A DNA stretch of 64,000 bases. It comes from Niabella aurantiaca DSM 17617 (lineage in GTDB: Bacteria; Bacteroidota; Bacteroidia; Chitinophagales; Chitinophagaceae). The notes beneath the pieces are model-generated. The model did no database searches. It was not told where the DNA came from and saw only the letters and a list, made by a program, of their open reading frames with translations. Location of the stretch: contig NZ_KB893646.1 in assembly GCF_000374125.1 (NCBI RefSeq), positions 186,001 through 250,000 of the forward strand. Reading direction: 5' to 3'. Of this stretch, positions 52,820-62,753 are shown one piece after another; the first letter of the stretch is position 1, and each line of letters begins with the position of its first letter. The translations under genes were made by a program, and so were the position numbers.

Positions 52820-53971
52820 TCAGGGCCAGTAAGATGGTTTTTGAACCTTTCCGCCTCTTGTTCTGCAATCTGTACAGCTTGAAAAACCAGCCGCATATCC
52901 CTCTGTGCGGGGTTCCCGTATCGTATAGTCTACGGGGATAATGTTGCCTGGGCCGAACGCCACACGGGTGCTGTCCTTGTTTTGGAGTACAAATTGCAAT
53001 TCGCAGTATTGTCCGAAGGCCCATCCGGCGGGGCGGTTTATAAATATCCGTTTCTGTGCGGGCGCCGTTGCCGAAATATACCCGATAACAGGCTCCTTTG
53101 GATCACTGGTACAATGGATATTGCCCCTTAACTCGGAAGGTAAGGGGCCAAAAATATCGCCGATAGACTCCGTATTCTTTTTCATGAGGTCATAGAATTC
53201 ATAGGCGGCTTTGTCCATGGCATATTGGCGCAGCAGGATGCTGTATTTTACAGAAAGACGTTCGTCGCCGGCCGGTATCAGGTTCAGCGGCTGCTGAAAA
53301 ATGACATCCGAGGTGAGTTTTGCGGAGTTGGCGATATAGATGCTATTGGACCGGCCATATTTCCAGCAATAGTAAATGTCTTCCTCCGGAAATCTCCGGA
53401 CCCTGACCCCGGCCGGATCTGCGTCGGGAGATTCAGGATCGTAGATCAGCGTGGATCTGAAAAAGCTGTTGATCTCCCAGGTTTCATCAAAATCCCACCG
53501 GTAATAGATCGTACTGTTGGTTGCATCATGCGTATTCACATATAATTGAATACCTTTTTCGCTCTGCTTCCAGCCGATGCTATCGATTTCCGGGGTCATT
53601 TTTACGGATACAAAATCGGAGAGATATTCCTTTCCATTGGCGGTTCTGATCCGTATACGGTAACGATTGTTTGAAGACAACCCGAGGGTATTTTCATAAT
53701 TGCCCGGTGTGCTCATGGGCAATTGCTTTACAGAGTTGTCGCTGCCTTCAACGGAAACGCTTGCATGAAGCTCGGGGCTCGCTTCCCTGATGCCGTTAAC
53801 CGGCGTGGTCCTTGACAGGACCAGGTTTGTTGCAACGCTACCGGCGTTCAGGGTCCCTTCCACAACCAGGTAGCCGGTTCCCGGGGCGTCGATCTCCGGG
53901 TAGTACCGGTCCTTGCATGCCATGCAGAGAACGATGATGACCAGTATCTGAAAATAGTATCCCTGTTTCAT
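52820..53971 (-). CDS. DUF4249 family lipoprotein
   Basis: A 383-residue lipoprotein (lipobox LCMAC near residue 19). The family shows YLVVEGTLNAGSVATNLVLS then RTTPVNG, the RYRIRIRTANGKEYLSDFV strand and a C-terminal cluster of Cys (CSDCRTRGGK-like: SSCTDCRTRGGKVQKP). DUF4249 proteins almost always accompany a TonB receptor and are thought to be its surface partner. It starts 1 bp after the receptor stop, so they are translationally coupled. Confidence 0.9.
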   Translation of the reverse strand: MKQGYYFQILVIIVLCMACKDRYYPEIDAPGTGYLVVEGTLNAGSVATNLVLSRTTPVNGIREASPELHASVSVEGSDNSVKQLPMSTPGNYENTLGLSSNNRYRIRIRTANGKEYLSDFVSVKMTPEIDSIGWKQSEKGIQLYVNTHDATNSTIYYRWDFDETWEINSFFRSTLIYDPESPDADPAGVRVRRFPEEDIYYCWKYGRSNSIYIANSAKLTSDVIFQQPLNLIPAGDERLSVKYSILLRQYAMDKAAYEFYDLMKKNTESIGDIFGPLPSELRGNIHCTSDPKEPVIGYISATAPAQKRIFINRPAGWAFGQYCELQFVLQNKDSTRVAFGPGNIIPVDYTIREPRTEGYAAGFSSCTDCRTRGGKVQKPSYWP

Positions 53972-53972
53972 T

Positions 53973-56738
53973 TTAAAATCGGATATTATAATTGATAAAT
54001 GGTATGGCGCTTCCGAAAATGGATAGTTTGTATCCGTTCACAGCACCTTTTTCAGAGATAAAATATACCGAATACGGATTTCGTCTTCCCAAAAGGTTGT
54101 ACACACCGATCGTCCAGGAATTATGGGTCTTCTGGTGCACTTTATGGTTCCCGTCAATATTCATCGAAAAGTCCGTCCGGTAATAATCGGGGATTCGGTA
54201 TTGGTTCCGCTCGGAATACAGCATTCTTTCTGAACCCTGGTAGTAGAAGCGGCCTATCGGGTAGGTGATCGGCCTTCCAGTGCTGTACGTGGAGTTAAGC
54301 GACAGGCTGAACCGGTGGTTGATCCTGAAATTGCCGACAATGGTTATGTCATGGGGTTTGTCATAATTGGCAGGATAATCGGCTCCGTTGTTGACCATCG
54401 AACCAAGGCTTTGATCGGTAGACCGCAGCAGGATGCGGGAATATGTATAGCCGATCCAGCCATTCAGCTTGCCCACCGGCTTTTTGATCAGGAACTCAAG
54501 ACCGTAGGCCTTACCTTTAGTACTGATCACATCCGTTTCGATATGATGATTGAGCAGCAGGGTTGCACCGGGCTTGTAATCCAGGTAGTTTTTAATGTTC
54601 TTATAATAGACCTCAACCGATGTTTCGATGGTATTTGACTTCAGGTTCTTATAAAAGCCAAGGGAAACCTGGTCGCCGGTCTGAGGCCTGATATTGGGAT
54701 CGCTTAGTTTCCAGATATCGGTCGGCGAGATGATCGTGGTGTTCGACAGCAAATGAATATATTGTCTTAATGAATTGTATCCTGCCTTTACGGAGAAGGT
54801 GGGAGTAAAGGCATAACGCATAGAGAAACGGATCTCCGGTCCCTGGTAATTATTGATCACCTTTCCTTTGTTGTAATGTGTGATACCGGTGCGGGTATCA
54901 TCGGTAAGGGGCTGCCCTTCCCGGTAATGGCTTACATCCTGCGGGCCCAAATAGGAATAAAACGAATAGCGGAGACCGGTACTGAAAGAAAGCTTACCCG
55001 TGGCGTTGAAGCGATGCGTTATATATGCGGCGTTTTCGAGTGCCCGCTCTGCACTTACTGTATCGGCCCTTACCAGCGACTGGTCGCTGGCGGGTTCAAA
55101 AGTGCCCGGCTGCAGCAGGTAAGAAAGGGAACTGACCCCAAAATCAAACGAATGCTTTTGGTTCATGAAATAAACAAAGTTCAGCTTGCCGTAAAGCTGC
55201 CGTATATCAAAGAACAGTTTAAACCCGTTGATGACATTGGAATCAGCGCCGATATTATAACGGTAATAATCATAGCCGCCGATAAATTCCGCCTGTAAGC
55301 GACGTGTAAAATTCTTTTTCCATTTCAGCGACAGGTTCCGGTTGGTATAGCGATAGGTGGTATCACTATTCAGATTAAACCGGTCATTGCTATAATAAGC
55401 GTTCATGTAAATACTGCTGCTGGAATCGAACCGGTGGCTGACGCCAAGGTTAAGATCCTGGAAGGAAGCCCGGCTTTGGTCATATTCCTCCGGCAAAAGA
55501 TTGATCAGCCAGTTGGCATAGGTGGTACGTCCGCCAAAAATAAAGGAGGTTTTGTCTTTTACAATGGGCCCTTCCAGCTGAAGGCGGCTGGTGATCAGCC
55601 CGATCCCTGCTGATCCGGTGAGCTGTTTCTTATTTCCCTCCCGGCTGTTCACATCCAGTACAGATGCCAGGCGGCCTCCGTATTTTGCCGGCACAGAGCT
55701 TTTGTAGAGTTCAACATCTTTTACAATATCCGGGTTAAAGGCGGCAAACATGCCAAAAAAATGCGCAGGATTATAAATGGTGGCATCATTGAAAAGAATA
55801 AGATTCTGATCCGTCGAGCCCCCCCTTACGTTAAAACCGGTGCTGGCTTCTCCAACTGTTTTTACACCCGGTAAGGTGGTTACCGCCCGCAGGATGTCAG
55901 CCTCGCCAAAAACCGTCGGAATGCGTTTGATCTCCTGGATGCTCAGGCGTGATACCCCCATCTGCACATTCCGTATATTCCTTGTTTGCGTGGAGGAAAC
56001 GATCACTTCTTTTAACGTAGGCACCTGTTCCTGCACGGCAACATCCATGCGCCCGTCGGTATGCACCACCAGGTTCAGGTTGGTTTCCCGGATGCCCAGC
56101 CCCATAATATTGAGCACGTGTTTCCCGGGCGGGATGCTGAGCGCGTAATTCCCATAGGCATCAGAATTTGAAAAATAGGCATTGTCAACCGCCACAGAAG
56201 CATTGGGGAAGGGCTCTCCCGTACGTGCGCTTTTTATGTTCCCGGTCAGCAGCACCTGAGGATGACGCGGGCCATTCCGGTTCCCGATCTCATAGACTTT
56301 TTCCTCCGCCTTAATATGCCGCCGGTCTTTATCGTTCAATCCATAATCGGTTGATGGCACCGTCTTTGGCATTGGAGCTGCCCCGCCGGAACGGTAGTAT
56401 ATACCCGCAGGCAGCGCGAGCTGAATCTTTAAATTGCCGGTGATATATACTTTTTTCCCCCCATCGTCAATGGCATAGGTCAAAGCGGTCCCGTTCAGGG
56501 CATTTTGCAGCTGCGCAGCTAAAGGGCCGTTTCCGGATGGAGCCGGGATCATTAAAGAATCGATCTGCTTCCTGTCGTAGTAAAAAAAATATCCGGACTG
56601 TTGCTCCAGTTGCAAAAAACAGGCCTTCAGAGGGATACTGTCCCGTGTGGCATCCACCGGCGGTATTGCCGTTTGTGCCATAGTGGAAACGGAGCACAGG
56701 TTGGGGAAAAGGAAGAATATGAAAATCCTTTTTAACAT
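53973..56738 (-). CDS. TonB-dependent receptor with STN and carboxypeptidase-like domains
   Basis: A 921-residue outer-membrane receptor. After the signal peptide an STN-like segment (DSIPLKACFLQLEQQSGYFF then YYDRKQI) is followed by a carboxypeptidase-like domain (LLTGNIKSARTGEPFPNASV), the plug (FGEADILRAVTTLPGVKTVG; GFNVRGGSTDQNLILFNDAT; AKYGGRLASVLDVNSREG) and a long barrel. It belongs to the receptor group paired with DUF4249, not SusD. It overlaps the upstream gene by one base (TAATG). No sigma/FecR pair adjoins it, so the STN domain here may be structural. Confidence 0.93.
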   Translation of the reverse strand: MLKRIFIFFLFPNLCSVSTMAQTAIPPVDATRDSIPLKACFLQLEQQSGYFFYYDRKQIDSLMIPAPSGNGPLAAQLQNALNGTALTYAIDDGGKKVYITGNLKIQLALPAGIYYRSGGAAPMPKTVPSTDYGLNDKDRRHIKAEEKVYEIGNRNGPRHPQVLLTGNIKSARTGEPFPNASVAVDNAYFSNSDAYGNYALSIPPGKHVLNIMGLGIRETNLNLVVHTDGRMDVAVQEQVPTLKEVIVSSTQTRNIRNVQMGVSRLSIQEIKRIPTVFGEADILRAVTTLPGVKTVGEASTGFNVRGGSTDQNLILFNDATIYNPAHFFGMFAAFNPDIVKDVELYKSSVPAKYGGRLASVLDVNSREGNKKQLTGSAGIGLITSRLQLEGPIVKDKTSFIFGGRTTYANWLINLLPEEYDQSRASFQDLNLGVSHRFDSSSSIYMNAYYSNDRFNLNSDTTYRYTNRNLSLKWKKNFTRRLQAEFIGGYDYYRYNIGADSNVINGFKLFFDIRQLYGKLNFVYFMNQKHSFDFGVSSLSYLLQPGTFEPASDQSLVRADTVSAERALENAAYITHRFNATGKLSFSTGLRYSFYSYLGPQDVSHYREGQPLTDDTRTGITHYNKGKVINNYQGPEIRFSMRYAFTPTFSVKAGYNSLRQYIHLLSNTTIISPTDIWKLSDPNIRPQTGDQVSLGFYKNLKSNTIETSVEVYYKNIKNYLDYKPGATLLLNHHIETDVISTKGKAYGLEFLIKKPVGKLNGWIGYTYSRILLRSTDQSLGSMVNNGADYPANYDKPHDITIVGNFRINHRFSLSLNSTYSTGRPITYPIGRFYYQGSERMLYSERNQYRIPDYYRTDFSMNIDGNHKVHQKTHNSWTIGVYNLLGRRNPYSVYFISEKGAVNGYKLSIFGSAIPFINYNIRF

Positions 56739-57445
56739 TAGTCCTGGTTATAAAGTTGAGCGGCCAGCCGGATGGCGGCCTCAGGCTCTTTTCTGAACCT
56801 GATCTGTTTTCTTTTCAGCGCTTTATGAATGGCTGCTTTTTTCTCTTTCAAAAGTGCATATAAATGTTTTTTTGAAGATACGGGGTAAAACGCCCCCTCC
56901 TTATACAGATAGAACCGGTTGCTCCAGGCAAATTCCCGCTCTACCTTCGATTGACCAACGGTTTCCTTGATGAATTTCTTTCGCAATACCAACGGGGTAA
57001 GCCGCCCTTCATCAAGGATCTCATAAAAACCGGCAGGCAGCGCTTTGCTGTCAGCGGGCCCCAGTTTTATAAATTTTCCCTTGTCAATGGTAAACGCATC
57101 CAACAGGTTGCCAGGAAGGATAACGGGCATTTTATTGGCGTTTTCGATCAATAGCTCGCCGGCAACCGCATCATACTTTAGCCGGACGTTCTTGTACCAG
57201 GTACTGTCAAAATACAATGTACCCTCCGTCCATTGATCTTCACCCAGGAACGGTGTGCCGGTTATGGTGGGCAGGTATCCCTGGTACAGGCGTCCGTTGT
57301 AAATGGGCAAATCATTGTTAAATCTTGCATAGAACTCGTCGGGGAGGTAGACCGGGTCTTTAAAAAGAGAGGCCCGGCCCTGCTGGGCATACAAAGCAGC
57401 AGTCAGCAGTATGCAAAAAAGCGTTAGAACCGTTTCCTTTTTCAT
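56738..57445 (-). CDS. exported hypothetical protein, first gene of the TonB-receptor operon
   Basis: A 235-residue protein with signal peptide (ending LYAQQG). It contains ITGTPFLGEDQWTEGTLYFD, the repeat-like YKNVRLKYDAVAGELLIENA and VILPGNLLDAFTIDKGKFIK, and a basic C-terminus (KKAAIHKALKRKQIRFRKEP). Similar proteins precede receptor genes in Bacteroidota but have no named function. The stop overlaps the receptor start by one base, which fixes the operon order. Confidence 0.82.
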   Translation of the reverse strand: MKKETVLTLFCILLTAALYAQQGRASLFKDPVYLPDEFYARFNNDLPIYNGRLYQGYLPTITGTPFLGEDQWTEGTLYFDSTWYKNVRLKYDAVAGELLIENANKMPVILPGNLLDAFTIDKGKFIKLGPADSKALPAGFYEILDEGRLTPLVLRKKFIKETVGQSKVEREFAWSNRFYLYKEGAFYPVSSKKHLYALLKEKKAAIHKALKRKQIRFRKEPEAAIRLAAQLYNQD

Positions 57446-57630
57446 GGGTGGTCAACAATGGTTATTGCTGTAGAACATAAAAATAGGCTAAATACAATTC
57501 CGGTACAAATATTTTCAATTGTTTGGTTCAACCGATTGAACAAAGCCGGGAAAACACGTTTTTGTATGGCTTTTTTTTACACCTTTGCGGCGTGCCCTGT
57601 GATCTTGCGGCGCAGTTAAATTATTTTCAT

Positions 57631-58818
57631 ATGAACGAAAACTTTACAAAACGGATCGGTGCAGAAGTAGATGAAATAAAGGCTTCCGGCCTGTATAAGA
57701 CCGAGCGCATCATCGAAAGCGCCCAGGGAGCAGAAATACAGGTGAATGGCAGAACCGTGATCAATTTTTGCGCAAACAATTACCTGGGCCTGTCTTCCCA
57801 TCCGGAAGTGATCAAAGCCGCGCATGCGACCATTGATGCCCGCGGGTACGGAATGAGCAGCGTACGCTTTATTTGTGGTACGCAGGATATTCATAAAGAG
57901 CTGGAGCAAAAGATATCAGCGTTCCTTGGAACAGAAGATACGATCTTATATGCAGCGGCCTTTGATGCCAACGGCGGCGTGTTTGAACCGCTGTTTAACG
58001 ACGAGGATGCCATTATCTCCGATGCGCTGAACCATGCAAGCATCATCGACGGCGTGCGTCTTTGCAAAGCGCAACGCTACCGGTACGAGCACAATAATAT
58101 GGCGGACCTGGAAGCAAAACTGAAAGAAGCCGCTGGTGCCCGCAGCCGGATCATTGTTACCGATGGTTCGTTCAGCATGGACGGCACCATTGCCCAGCTG
58201 GATAAGATCGTGGAGCTGGCGGAAAAATATGATGCGGTGATCATGATCGATGAATGCCATTCCTCCGGGTTCCTGGGCAAGACCGGTCGCGGCACGCATG
58301 AGTACCGGGGCGTAATGGGCAGGATCGACATCATTACCGGAACGCTGGGAAAGGCACTGGGCGGCGCTTCCGGCGGGTTCACCTCCGGGCGGAAAGAGAT
58401 CATCGATATGCTGCGTCAGAAATCAAGACCTTATTTATTCAGCAATACCCTGGCACCTTCCATTGTAGGCGGCTCCATTGCCGTGCTGGATATGCTCTCT
58501 TCATCTACACAGCTGCGCGACAAGCTGGAGTACAATACCCAATATTTCCGGGAAAAGATGAGCGCAGCCGGATTTGATATTAAACCGGGCGACCACCCTA
58601 TTGTACCCATTATGTTGTATGATGCAGTGCTGGCGGCGGACTTTGCTTCGAAGCTCCTGGATGAAGGTATTTATGTGATCGGGTTCTTCTTCCCCGTGGT
58701 ACCAAAGGGCCAGGCACGCATACGGGTACAGCTCAGTGCCGGTCACGAACAGGCGCACCTGGATCAGGCGATCGCGGCCTTTACAAAAGTGGGAAAAGAA
58801 CTGGGAGTATTAAAATAA
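57631..58818 (+). CDS. kbl: glycine C-acetyltransferase (2-amino-3-ketobutyrate CoA ligase)
   Basis: A 395-residue PLP enzyme of the alpha-oxoamine synthase family, in threonine breakdown: 2-amino-3-ketobutyrate plus CoA gives glycine and acetyl-CoA. Key features are [35 protein letters not shown], the Asp-containing [10 protein letters not shown] (207-216) and PLP Lys241 in [14 protein letters not shown]. The ATG at 57631 is chosen as the usual N-terminus. Threonine dehydrogenase is not adjacent. A related serine-palmitoyl-type function is less likely because the sequence closely follows the Kbl pattern. Confidence 0.94.
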   Translation: MNENFTKRIGAEVDEIKASGLYKTERIIESAQGAEIQVNGRTVINFCANNYLGLSSHPEVIKAAHATIDARGYGMSSVRFICGTQDIHKELEQKISAFLGTEDTILYAAAFDANGGVFEPLFNDEDAIISDALNHASIIDGVRLCKAQRYRYEHNNMADLEAKLKEAAGARSRIIVTDGSFSMDGTIAQLDKIVELAEKYDAVIMIDECHSSGFLGKTGRGTHEYRGVMGRIDIITGTLGKALGGASGGFTSGRKEIIDMLRQKSRPYLFSNTLAPSIVGGSIAVLDMLSSSTQLRDKLEYNTQYFREKMSAAGFDIKPGDHPIVPIMLYDAVLAADFASKLLDEGIYVIGFFFPVVPKGQARIRVQLSAGHEQAHLDQAIAAFTKVGKELGVLK

Positions 58819-58823
58819 TTACG

Positions 58824-59813
58824 ATGGTATATACAGGGCTCATAGGAGATGATCGTGTACCAACGGCCTCTTGTGAGCCTTTGTCATTAACGCAAGGGGT
58901 ACTGCGGAGACCTTTTTGGGTACTGGTGCTGCTGTTTTTTTTGGGGACTGCGGACGCACAACAGGTAAAGGTGCCTGATCAATACCCTTCGCCCATGCAG
59001 GAGACCGTGCGTTTGCATGAACGGATCTCATTTGATGAACACAGGGGCATTGCTTATACGCTGGACAGCTTACTGACCAAACCGGTAGAGGTCTATATTC
59101 CGGAACGGCTAAAAAAAGCCAGGTGGGCAGATCTGCTCATTCATTTTCACGGAGTCAGTTATGTAACCGCATCAGCGGCGGAAAACAGTAAAACAAACCT
59201 TATTGCTGTATCCGTAAACCTGGGTTCGGGGTCGGCAGCCTATTCCAGGCCTTTTCAGAATGATACCGTTTTTAAACGGCTGGTAACGGCAGTATGGAAC
59301 TCCGTCCGGGAACATCTGGGAAACGGGATGCAGCAGCGCCGGATCATTTTAAGCGGGTTCAGTGCAGGCTATGGCGCTATCAGAAGCATCCTGTCGGACT
59401 CCGCAGATTTTAAAGTGGTCAATACGGTTTTGCTGCTGGATGGTTTGCACGCCAGCTATATACCGGAGCGGAAAGTGCTGGCGCAGGGCGGGCTTATCGA
59501 CACGGTGAGCCTGGCGCCTTTCCTGGCCTTTGCCCGGCTGGCAGCTGAACCGGCCACCGGCAGGCGAATGCTGTTCACCCATTCGGAGATCTTTCCGGGA
59601 ACCTTTGTAAGTACAACCGAAACGGCCGGCTACCTGCTGCGGCAATTGGGGCTGAAAGCGCGGCCTGTTTTAAAAAAGGGACCGGTGGGCATGCAGCAGA
59701 TCAGTGAAGCCGGCCAGGGAAATTTCCAGGTGCTGGGGTTTGCGGGGAATTCCGCTCCGGACCATGTGGACCATTTTCACGGGCTGCCCTTTTTCCTCCG
59801 CCGGCTGCTTTAA
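58824..59813 (+). CDS. secreted alpha/beta hydrolase-fold protein
   Basis: A protein of up to 329 residues. A signal-like segment RRPFWVLVLLFFLGTADAQQ begins only at about residue 28, so translation may start later than the ATG at 58824, which lies 5 bp after kbl. The hydrolase core has LLIHFHGVS (oxyanion region), the nucleophile elbow GFSAGYGA and a C-terminal SAPDHVDHFHGLPFFL carrying the likely catalytic His. The Asp is not certain. The substrate is unknown. Confidence 0.75.
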   Translation: MVYTGLIGDDRVPTASCEPLSLTQGVLRRPFWVLVLLFFLGTADAQQVKVPDQYPSPMQETVRLHERISFDEHRGIAYTLDSLLTKPVEVYIPERLKKARWADLLIHFHGVSYVTASAAENSKTNLIAVSVNLGSGSAAYSRPFQNDTVFKRLVTAVWNSVREHLGNGMQQRRIILSGFSAGYGAIRSILSDSADFKVVNTVLLLDGLHASYIPERKVLAQGGLIDTVSLAPFLAFARLAAEPATGRRMLFTHSEIFPGTFVSTTETAGYLLRQLGLKARPVLKKGPVGMQQISEAGQGNFQVLGFAGNSAPDHVDHFHGLPFFLRRLL

Positions 59814-59963
59814 TCCGGAGGCGGACCGGGTTGCAAACACGGGAAAGGCCGAGGGGCTTCAACAAAGCAGGCTGTTCCTTTTTCCGCCGGTACCAATGGC
59901 AGCCATTCCTTTGAAAAAAATCGGTAGGTTTGATCCTTCCGGTTGGTTTAATAAAAAGACGAT

Positions 59964-61499
59964 ATGAATAAATTTATCTGTTGCTGCACTGTCCTCCTGT
60001 GTTTTACCGGTATATACGCTCAAACATCCAAATCCAAAGCGGAACCTGCCAAACAGGAAAAACCGGCAGCTGAAAAAAAGCCTGCCTCACCCGACCTGAG
60101 CTTTGATCCGGACGCCGCGGTGACCACCCACCATACGGTGACCATCAATGGGCAGAAAGTGCCGTATAAAGCGATTGCCGGAACGCTGCCGGTTTGGGAT
60201 GAGGATGGAAAGGCCATTGCCGGTTTGTTTTATACCTACTATGAACGTACGGATGTAAACAAAACAGCCCGCCCGCTGGTGATCTCTTTTAACGGCGGGC
60301 CCGGTTCCGCTTCTGTATGGATGCATATCGGCTATACCGGGCCGGTGTTGCTGAATATAGACGACGAGGGCTACCCGGTACAACCTTACGGGTATAAGGA
60401 AAACCATCATTCGATCCTTGATGTAGCTGATATCGTTTATGTAGATCCTGTGAATACCGGGTACTCCCGGATCGTGGGCAAGGACGTTCCCAGGACCAAG
60501 TTCTTTGGGGTCAATGCAGATATTAAATACCTGGCAGACTGGATCAATACTTTTGTAACAAGGTTCGATCGCTGGGGTTCTCCAAAGTACCTGATCGGTG
60601 AAAGCTACGGTACCACCCGGGTTTCCGGTCTGGCGCTGGAGCTGCAGCAGGCACACTGGATGTACCTCAACGGGGTCATACTGGTATCACCCACCGGCCT
60701 GGGTATAGAAAGGGGAACGGCAACAGATGCCGCCCTGCGCCTGCCGTATTTTGCCGCTACGGCCTGGTATCATAAAAAACTGGGAGCGGACCTGCAGCAA
60801 AAAGACCTGGAAGCGTTTTTACCGGAGGTGGAAGCGTTTACCATGAACCAGCTGCTGCCGGCCATCAATAAAGGAAGCCTGCTGGATGATGCCACAAGGA
60901 ACACGATTGCGGAGAAAATGGCCGCATACTCGGGATTGTCGCAACAGGTGATCCTGCAAAACAACCTGGACGTTTCGCCAAACCTGTTCTGGAAGGAGCT
61001 GCTGCGTAAGGAGGGGTTTACCATTGGCCGTCTGGACTCGCGTTACAAGGGGATCGATAAGCGCGACGGTGGCGAGCGGCCGGACTTTAATGCCGAGCTG
61101 ACGGCATGGCTGCACGCTTTTACACCACCGATCAATATGTACCTGCGGAATGAGCTGAATTATAAGACGGACTACCCGTATAATGTATTTGGCCCGGTGC
61201 ATCCCTGGGATAACAACAATGACCATACCGGTGAAAACCTGCGCAGCGCGATGTCCATCAATCCCTATCTTCATCTGCTGGTGCAATCCGGTTATTATGA
61301 TGGCGCCTGCGATTATTTTAACGCCAAATACAATCTCTGGCAGATGGATCCTTCCGGTAAGTTAAAGGACCGGATCCAGTGGGCCGGGTTCCGCGGCGGG
61401 CATATGATGTACCTGCGAAAGGAGGATCTGAAAACGAGCACGGAGCAGATCCGGGCATTCATTAAAACATCCATTCCGAGCAAGGCAGCAAAGTATTAA
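59964..61499 (+). CDS. serine carboxypeptidase, peptidase family S10
   Basis: A 511-residue exported peptidase (signal ending GIYAQ). After a Lys/Ala/Pro-rich spacer (21-45), the S10 core has FNGGPGSASVWMH (oxyanion and substrate region), Ser214 in IGESYGTTR, the catalytic Asp in SGYYDGACDYFNAKY and His in FRGGHMMYL. All three are present. It removes C-terminal residues from peptides at acidic pH in characterised family members; bacterial roles are less clear. It probably acts in the periplasm. It lies 150 bp after the alpha/beta hydrolase gene. Confidence 0.93.
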   Translation: MNKFICCCTVLLCFTGIYAQTSKSKAEPAKQEKPAAEKKPASPDLSFDPDAAVTTHHTVTINGQKVPYKAIAGTLPVWDEDGKAIAGLFYTYYERTDVNKTARPLVISFNGGPGSASVWMHIGYTGPVLLNIDDEGYPVQPYGYKENHHSILDVADIVYVDPVNTGYSRIVGKDVPRTKFFGVNADIKYLADWINTFVTRFDRWGSPKYLIGESYGTTRVSGLALELQQAHWMYLNGVILVSPTGLGIERGTATDAALRLPYFAATAWYHKKLGADLQQKDLEAFLPEVEAFTMNQLLPAINKGSLLDDATRNTIAEKMAAYSGLSQQVILQNNLDVSPNLFWKELLRKEGFTIGRLDSRYKGIDKRDGGERPDFNAELTAWLHAFTPPINMYLRNELNYKTDYPYNVFGPVHPWDNNNDHTGENLRSAMSINPYLHLLVQSGYYDGACDYFNAKYNLWQMDPSGKLKDRIQWAGFRGGHMMYLRKEDLKTSTEQIRAFIKTSIPSKAAKY

Positions 61500-61711
61500 T
61501 CAGATCGCTATCGCCACAAGAATGCCGGGGCACAAAGCTGCATCATCGACCATATATTTTATGTAGCGCTCACGATGGTCCCGCCATTGCGCCCCGATGC
61601 CTGATATTGCCTATACCGCGAACTGAAGTTTGCAGTTGATGCCTGGCCGGGCCCCTTCAAATGGAATGCGGAAGATCATCGGCCAGTGGGCGGGAACAGA
61701 ATTGAGCGCAT

Positions 61712-61742
61712 AAAAAAGACGGTCTCATTCAGAACCGCCTTT
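61712..61742 (-). terminator. terminator of the YceI gene
   Basis: On the minus strand GGCGGT (61734-61739) pairs ACCGTC (61718-61723) across a 10-nt loop and is followed by TTTTTT. The stem includes one G-T pair. Confidence 0.65.
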
Positions 61743-61765
61743 TGAGATCTTATTTTGACCAGGTG

Positions 61766-62293
61766 TTATGCCTCCTTCACCAGTTCTGCATTGATGTGTA
61801 GTTTTACGTCGTCACCTACCACAACACCTCCTGTTTCGGTCATCGCACTCCAGCTCAGTCCAAAATCCTTACGGTTGATCTTTCCGTTCAGCTCAAAACC
61901 CGCTACGGTCTGACCATAGGCATTGGGACCAATACCGCCCAGCTCTACCTTCAGGGTTACACTTTTTTTCACCCCGCGAATGGTCAGATCCCCGGTCATT
62001 TCAAATTCATCACTGCCTTTGGGTACAATCGCTGTTGATTCAAAAGTTAACTTCGGGTGGTTGGCGGCATCAAAAAAATCAGCAGATTTCAAGTGTTCAT
62101 CACGCTGTGCCGGTCCGGTTGAAATACTATCGATATCCGCGCTGAAGCTTACTTTAGCGTCGCTGAAATCTTCTTTATCGGCAATAACAGTACCCTCAAA
62201 AGAGGTGAATTTTCCGGATACGTTTGAAATCACCAGGTGTCTTACTTTAAAGCCTATTTCCGAATGCATCGGATCCATTGTCCAAGTTGCCAT
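61766..62293 (-). CDS. YceI family lipid-binding-type protein
   Basis: A 175-residue protein without an obvious signal peptide. The YceI beta-barrel is shown by WTMDPMHSEIGFKVRHLVIS, GKFTSFEGTVIADKEDFSDA, STGPAQRDEHLKSADFFDAA and the C-terminal GKINRKDFGLSWSAMTETGG. Family members bind isoprenoid-type lipids such as polyprenyl pyrophosphate. The ATG at 62293 is chosen because homology begins there; the open frame to 62326 adds nothing recognisable. It stands alone with its own terminator. Confidence 0.93.
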   Translation of the reverse strand: MATWTMDPMHSEIGFKVRHLVISNVSGKFTSFEGTVIADKEDFSDAKVSFSADIDSISTGPAQRDEHLKSADFFDAANHPKLTFESTAIVPKGSDEFEMTGDLTIRGVKKSVTLKVELGGIGPNAYGQTVAGFELNGKINRKDFGLSWSAMTETGGVVVGDDVKLHINAELVKEA

Positions 62294-62363
62294 AGTTATT
62301 TTATTTTTTGTGATTTGATACCACAAAATTAATGTTGAAACATCGGTTGAAAAATAACCTACA

Positions 62364-62633
62364 TTAAGATGGGATGTTAAGGTTTTGTAAAGATCCGGGT
62401 GAATAAGGATCCGGATTCAGCCATCGTGGTAAATTACCAGCGCTACGGTCACTGCACAACGCGGGGAGCTTGTAATCACCTGTAACAGCATTGCGTATGC
62501 CATTGTCGTAAAAATAAACCTTTCTCTTACGGTTAATTTCATTGTGAAGATTGCGTGCAAAGGCCGTGAGGCGGTGGACCAGGAAAACCTGTTCCGGCAG
62601 GTAAATATATTGATCCACTGTTTCACTTTTCAT
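62364..62633 (-). pseudogene. remnant of an ATPase with DUF4143 domain
   Basis: About 45 codons contain HRLTAFARNLHNEINRKRKV and YFYDNGIRNAVTGDY, which match the conserved DUF4143 region of Bacteroidota P-loop ATPases of about 380-400 residues. After this the frame diverges, and DNA resembling the next conserved block continues in another frame, indicating small deletions. The N-terminal ATPase part is absent. I read this as a decayed gene. The segment carries no start of its own. Confidence 0.7.
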
Positions 62634-62638
62634 AGATT

Positions 62639-62713
62639 ATATTCCTTAAAAAAGGAATATTTGTGGAGTATAATCCTGAAATAGACTCATTTTTATGGAT
62701 CATATTCCACAAA
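62639..62713. repeat. two palindromic elements beside the ATPase remnant
   Basis: ATATTCCTT AAAA AAGGAATAT (62639-62660) is a perfect 9-bp inverted repeat. TTTGTGGAGTATAATCC (62660-62676) and GGATCATATTCCACAAA (62697-62713) are inverted with 15 of 17 matches. They could be old operator or mobile-element ends. Confidence 0.5.
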
Positions 62714-62753
62714 AGCACAAAAATGCTTGGCAGCAGATCAAGAACATCCGGGA

